From Hymenobacter chitinivorans DSM 11115 (GTDB lineage Bacteria > Bacteroidota > Bacteroidia > Cytophagales > Hymenobacteraceae): DNA of 64,000 nt. The notes beneath the pieces were generated by a model, which did not search any database, was not told the DNA's origin, and saw only the letters and a list, made by a program, of their open reading frames with translations. Below, piece after piece: positions 61,892 to 64,000 of the stretch (its first letter is position 1; each line of letters starts with the position of its first letter). The position numbers and the translations under genes are program-made. The stretch lies in contig NZ_PGFA01000001.1 in NCBI RefSeq assembly GCF_002797555.1, positions 3,038,001 through 3,102,000 of the forward strand, read 5' to 3'.

Positions 61892-62527
61892 ATGCCTTCG
61901 ATATTCGACCAAAATTTACTACCCGAGTTTGAAAGTGTACGAGGCAAGGATGAACAGATACTGTGGTCAGGCAAACCGGTCTTTCTGCCTTTTGTGGCCG
62001 GCGGCTTGCTCATGGGCTTTATGGGCTTAGCATTCGGCATCATCTGGCTGTCCGTTAATTTTAACCACCAATCAGAAACATCCGGTTCAGATTCCGGCCC
62101 GGGCTTCTTCTGGCTGTTTGGCTTGCTACCACTGGCGCAGGGAATATGGTCGGTTATGAACCGCCTGCTTTCTTACAGCAATACGTACTACGCCTATTCC
62201 AACCGCCGAATCATGATGCGAACGGGCTTTTTTGGCACCAGTTTCAAAGCAATAGACTTCGATAAAGTATCCGATATTGAAGTGACAGTTAATTTTATTG
62301 AACGCTTCTACAATGTGGGTTCTATTCAGTTTTTCTCTGGCCGCACCCAATCAGACGAAGGCAACGTGACCAAACTCTACGACTACTGGCACGCCATCCG
62401 CCTTCCGTACGAAGTGTTCAAACAAGTCAAAGAAGTTATTGTAGATATCAAAACCGACTATAATTATCCCAATGCGCTCCGGCCAGAAACTAATCCGGGC
62501 TATTCGACCAAGTACTCTAAAGAGTAA
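61892..62527 (+). CDS. Membrane protein with bacterial PH-like domain
   Basis: 211 residues. A short acidic start, two helices (about 33-55, 72-90), then a bPH-type beta domain (YYAYSNRRIMMRTGFFGTSF then KAIDFDKVSDIEV, NVGSIQFFSG). Probably a small membrane-anchored PH-fold protein. Less GC-rich and codon use closer to AT-rich relatives. Divergent from the ABC-F gene. Confidence 0.75.
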   Translation: MPSIFDQNLLPEFESVRGKDEQILWSGKPVFLPFVAGGLLMGFMGLAFGIIWLSVNFNHQSETSGSDSGPGFFWLFGLLPLAQGIWSVMNRLLSYSNTYYAYSNRRIMMRTGFFGTSFKAIDFDKVSDIEVTVNFIERFYNVGSIQFFSGRTQSDEGNVTKLYDYWHAIRLPYEVFKQVKEVIVDIKTDYNYPNALRPETNPGYSTKYSKE

Positions 62528-62747
62528 GCTTCTCTCACCCCCTCAAATACCCCTGCCTACTCCAGCTGCAGCTCCGGCAGCATGGCTAGCGTGATGGGTG
62601 CTATAGGGGTAAAGATAGGCTACCAGCCCCGCGGAGTAGCCCTGGAGGTGATATAGGCTGCTCTATTCGCAAAATATTCAACAAATCCTATTCATCTAAT
62701 TAATTTTCTACCCGTACAAACACGTATTGCTGCTACGTAGTTTTTCC

Positions 62748-63455
62748 ATGCCCTTTTCGCCCTCGTCCTTAATTCCCAGCAACGAAGAGGACCGATTGTT
62801 GGCACTGAGTCGCTACCAGGTGGTGGGTACGGCTCCGGAAAGCCTGTTTGACGATCTGGCGGCCCTTACGGCCAAGCTTTTCCGGGCACCCATTGCCCTG
62901 GTTTCGTTGGTAGAGGAAGACAGCGTGTGGTTCAAGGCCAACTTCGGCCTGCCCGACGCCGGGCGGGTGCGGCGCTCGGAAAGCCTGTGCTCGGTGGCCG
63001 TGCTGCACAATGAGGCCACCGTATTCGAGAACTTGAGCACCAACCCGTGCACCCTGATTGAGCCCGGCGTGCAGCAGGCCCTGCGCCTGGAGTTCTACGC
63101 CGGCTATCCGCTGCAAACTTCCGACGGCTTCAACATCGGCTCCCTCTGCGTTATTGACCACCAGACCCGCGCCTTTTCCTCTGACGAGCAGGAACTGCTG
63201 CGGCAGCTGGCCACCACGGTAATGCTGCTGCTGGAATTGCGTCGGCTGGGGATTACGCTGCTGGCGGCCGCCGGACAACCTTACCTGAGCGTACCTTCCC
63301 TGGTGCACAGCCTGACGATGCTGGCCGAAATTGGCAGCTCCGGCGCCGCCGTGGATATTGCCGGCAACCCAGTCGGGGCATTAGCCATTCACCACGAAGC
63401 CGCCCAGCTTACGACCCTACTCAACCGCACAATTGCGGAAACGCTGGTCGCGTAG
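62748..63455 (+). CDS. GAF domain protein
   Basis: 235 residues from ATG 62748. A GAF domain at about 20-165: FRAPIALVSLVEEDSVWFKA, SLCSVAVLHNEATVFENLS, FYAGYPLQTSDGFNIGSLCV. No kinase, GGDEF or PAS output domain follows; the C-terminal 70 residues are helical and Ala/Leu-rich. Similar free-standing GAF proteins respond to small molecules or redox; ligand unknown. Upstream 220 nt (62528-62747) is AT-rich with no clear element. Confidence 0.85.
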   Translation: MPFSPSSLIPSNEEDRLLALSRYQVVGTAPESLFDDLAALTAKLFRAPIALVSLVEEDSVWFKANFGLPDAGRVRRSESLCSVAVLHNEATVFENLSTNPCTLIEPGVQQALRLEFYAGYPLQTSDGFNIGSLCVIDHQTRAFSSDEQELLRQLATTVMLLLELRRLGITLLAAAGQPYLSVPSLVHSLTMLAEIGSSGAAVDIAGNPVGALAIHHEAAQLTTLLNRTIAETLVA

Positions 63456-63541
63456 GCTTTTGGTTAGGCGCTGGGCTTCCTATCTTAGCCAGCTTTACAA
63501 GCCAGCGGTTTTCGTTATAAAATACTGTCAATCAACAGGCA

Positions 63542-63916
63542 ATGGATTTTCTTGACGCATTAGGCGCGCTCAGCGACCTATTACTTCTAGCTAATACGCC
63601 TTCCAAACCGGCCAAATTTCCCACAACGCCGGCCCGATTGGTCGGATACGTACTCCTGATGCTGGTTCTGGGCAGTATAATTTTGCTGTACCTCCTTATA
63701 CTGCTCCTGATGCTAACGCCCGAGGGTTGCCTGGGAAGCAATTGGGGGTCAGCGTTGTGCGGCGGGGCGGGGTTCCTGCTGGCCGGGGGCGTGGCGTATG
63801 GCTTGTTTAAAATCAGGCTTATCGAATCGTACAGCCCAGTTTGGTTTTTCGCGCTGGTCGGCTTGCTGACCTTGCTGTTCACCATAGCCCTAACGCACGC
63901 CGCCGTAGCCTGGTAG
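63542..63916 (+). CDS. Small three-helix membrane protein
   Basis: 124 residues from ATG 63542. Helices at about 34-58, 70-90 and 100-122. Cys pair around CLGSNWGSALCG. No family recognised. Confidence 0.55.
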   Translation: MDFLDALGALSDLLLLANTPSKPAKFPTTPARLVGYVLLMLVLGSIILLYLLILLLMLTPEGCLGSNWGSALCGGAGFLLAGGVAYGLFKIRLIESYSPVWFFALVGLLTLLFTIALTHAAVAW

Positions 63917-63970
63917 CAAACAGCATCCCCGAGCGACACTGCTTGCTACCATTGCCTTAGCCCACAAACG

Positions 63971-64000
63971 GGGCCGCAAACTGCGGCGCCACCCGTTTTT
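63971..64000. terminator. Partial GC-rich hairpin at the right edge
   Basis: ACGGGGCCGC / GCGGC...CCCGTTTTT begins a terminator-like stem; the window ends inside the T run. Confidence 0.4.

Noticed and set aside
1..64000. tRNA, rRNA, tmRNA or known riboswitch genes
   Set aside because: None recognised by eye on either strand, although a covariance-model search would be more sensitive.

Overview
The window looks like chromosomal DNA of a GC-rich member of the Bacteroidota, most likely Hymenobacter or a close relative in the Hymenobacteraceae. This is inferred from sequence alone. The supporting signs are Bacteroidota-type promoter elements (TANNTTTG at -7) with no Shine-Dalgarno sequences, lineage-typical families (DUF3276/PUR, DUF3822, DUF4296, DUF1573, DUF4126), a type IX secretion plug protein beside a cargo protein with a type IX sorting domain, and the high GC content. 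No rRNA, tRNA, CRISPR array, complete insertion sequence or phage was seen.

Layout. 0-6.5 kb: AarF/UbiB kinase N-terminus (cut by the edge), Ala/Lys-rich phasin-like protein, HSL-type esterase, glycerolipid acyltransferase, PDZ aspartyl protease, menC and a KGG stress protein, all on the minus strand. 6.8-11.8 kb: egtB and egtD (ergothioneine), a PLP enzyme that may supply the missing C-S lyase step, and a MATE exporter. 11.9-16.2 kb: DUF922 protease-like protein, csaA, DUF4296 lipoprotein, and a Bat-type operon (DUF58, BatD-like, BatA). 16.4-32 kb: housekeeping and conserved small genes (YggS, DUF423, DUF1573, RecD-like helicase, thioesterase, NUDIX proteins, DUF3822-coaD, YfcE, ltaE, nhaA, phosphoesterase, AlkA-like glycosylase). 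32-35.6 kb: second DUF58 gene, PUR protein, ychF, PhnA-like protein. 35.6-47 kb: ABC transporter whose permease is fused to an M1 peptidase, CPBP protease, LytTR two-component pair, tandem M48 metalloproteases. 47.3-55.7 kb: paired polytopic membrane proteins, type IX plug protein, and a coupled operon of PhoX-type phosphatase, leucine-rich-repeat protein and di-heme peroxidase. 55.7-64 kb: less GC-rich accessory genes next to an intact ABC-F gene, then PH-domain, GAF and small membrane proteins.

Most unusual content. (1) Nearly every large intergenic gap holds imperfect palindromes that share TGTCAT...ATGACA ends but differ inside. I sort them into four families (A-D) including chimeras and stacks, often flanked by inverted simple-sequence tracts. 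(2) Three tandem hairpins with a near-identical A-rich loop and different but still pairing stems lie between divergent genes at 47.08-47.20 kb. (3) A relic of an ABC-F gene 3' end, with a near-copy of the terminator of the intact ABC-F gene, lies about 3.1 kb from that gene, suggesting a segment inserted behind the ABC-F stop codon. (4) At least eight genes have a TANNTTTG-like element ending only 3-5 nt before the start codon, predicting leaderless mRNAs.
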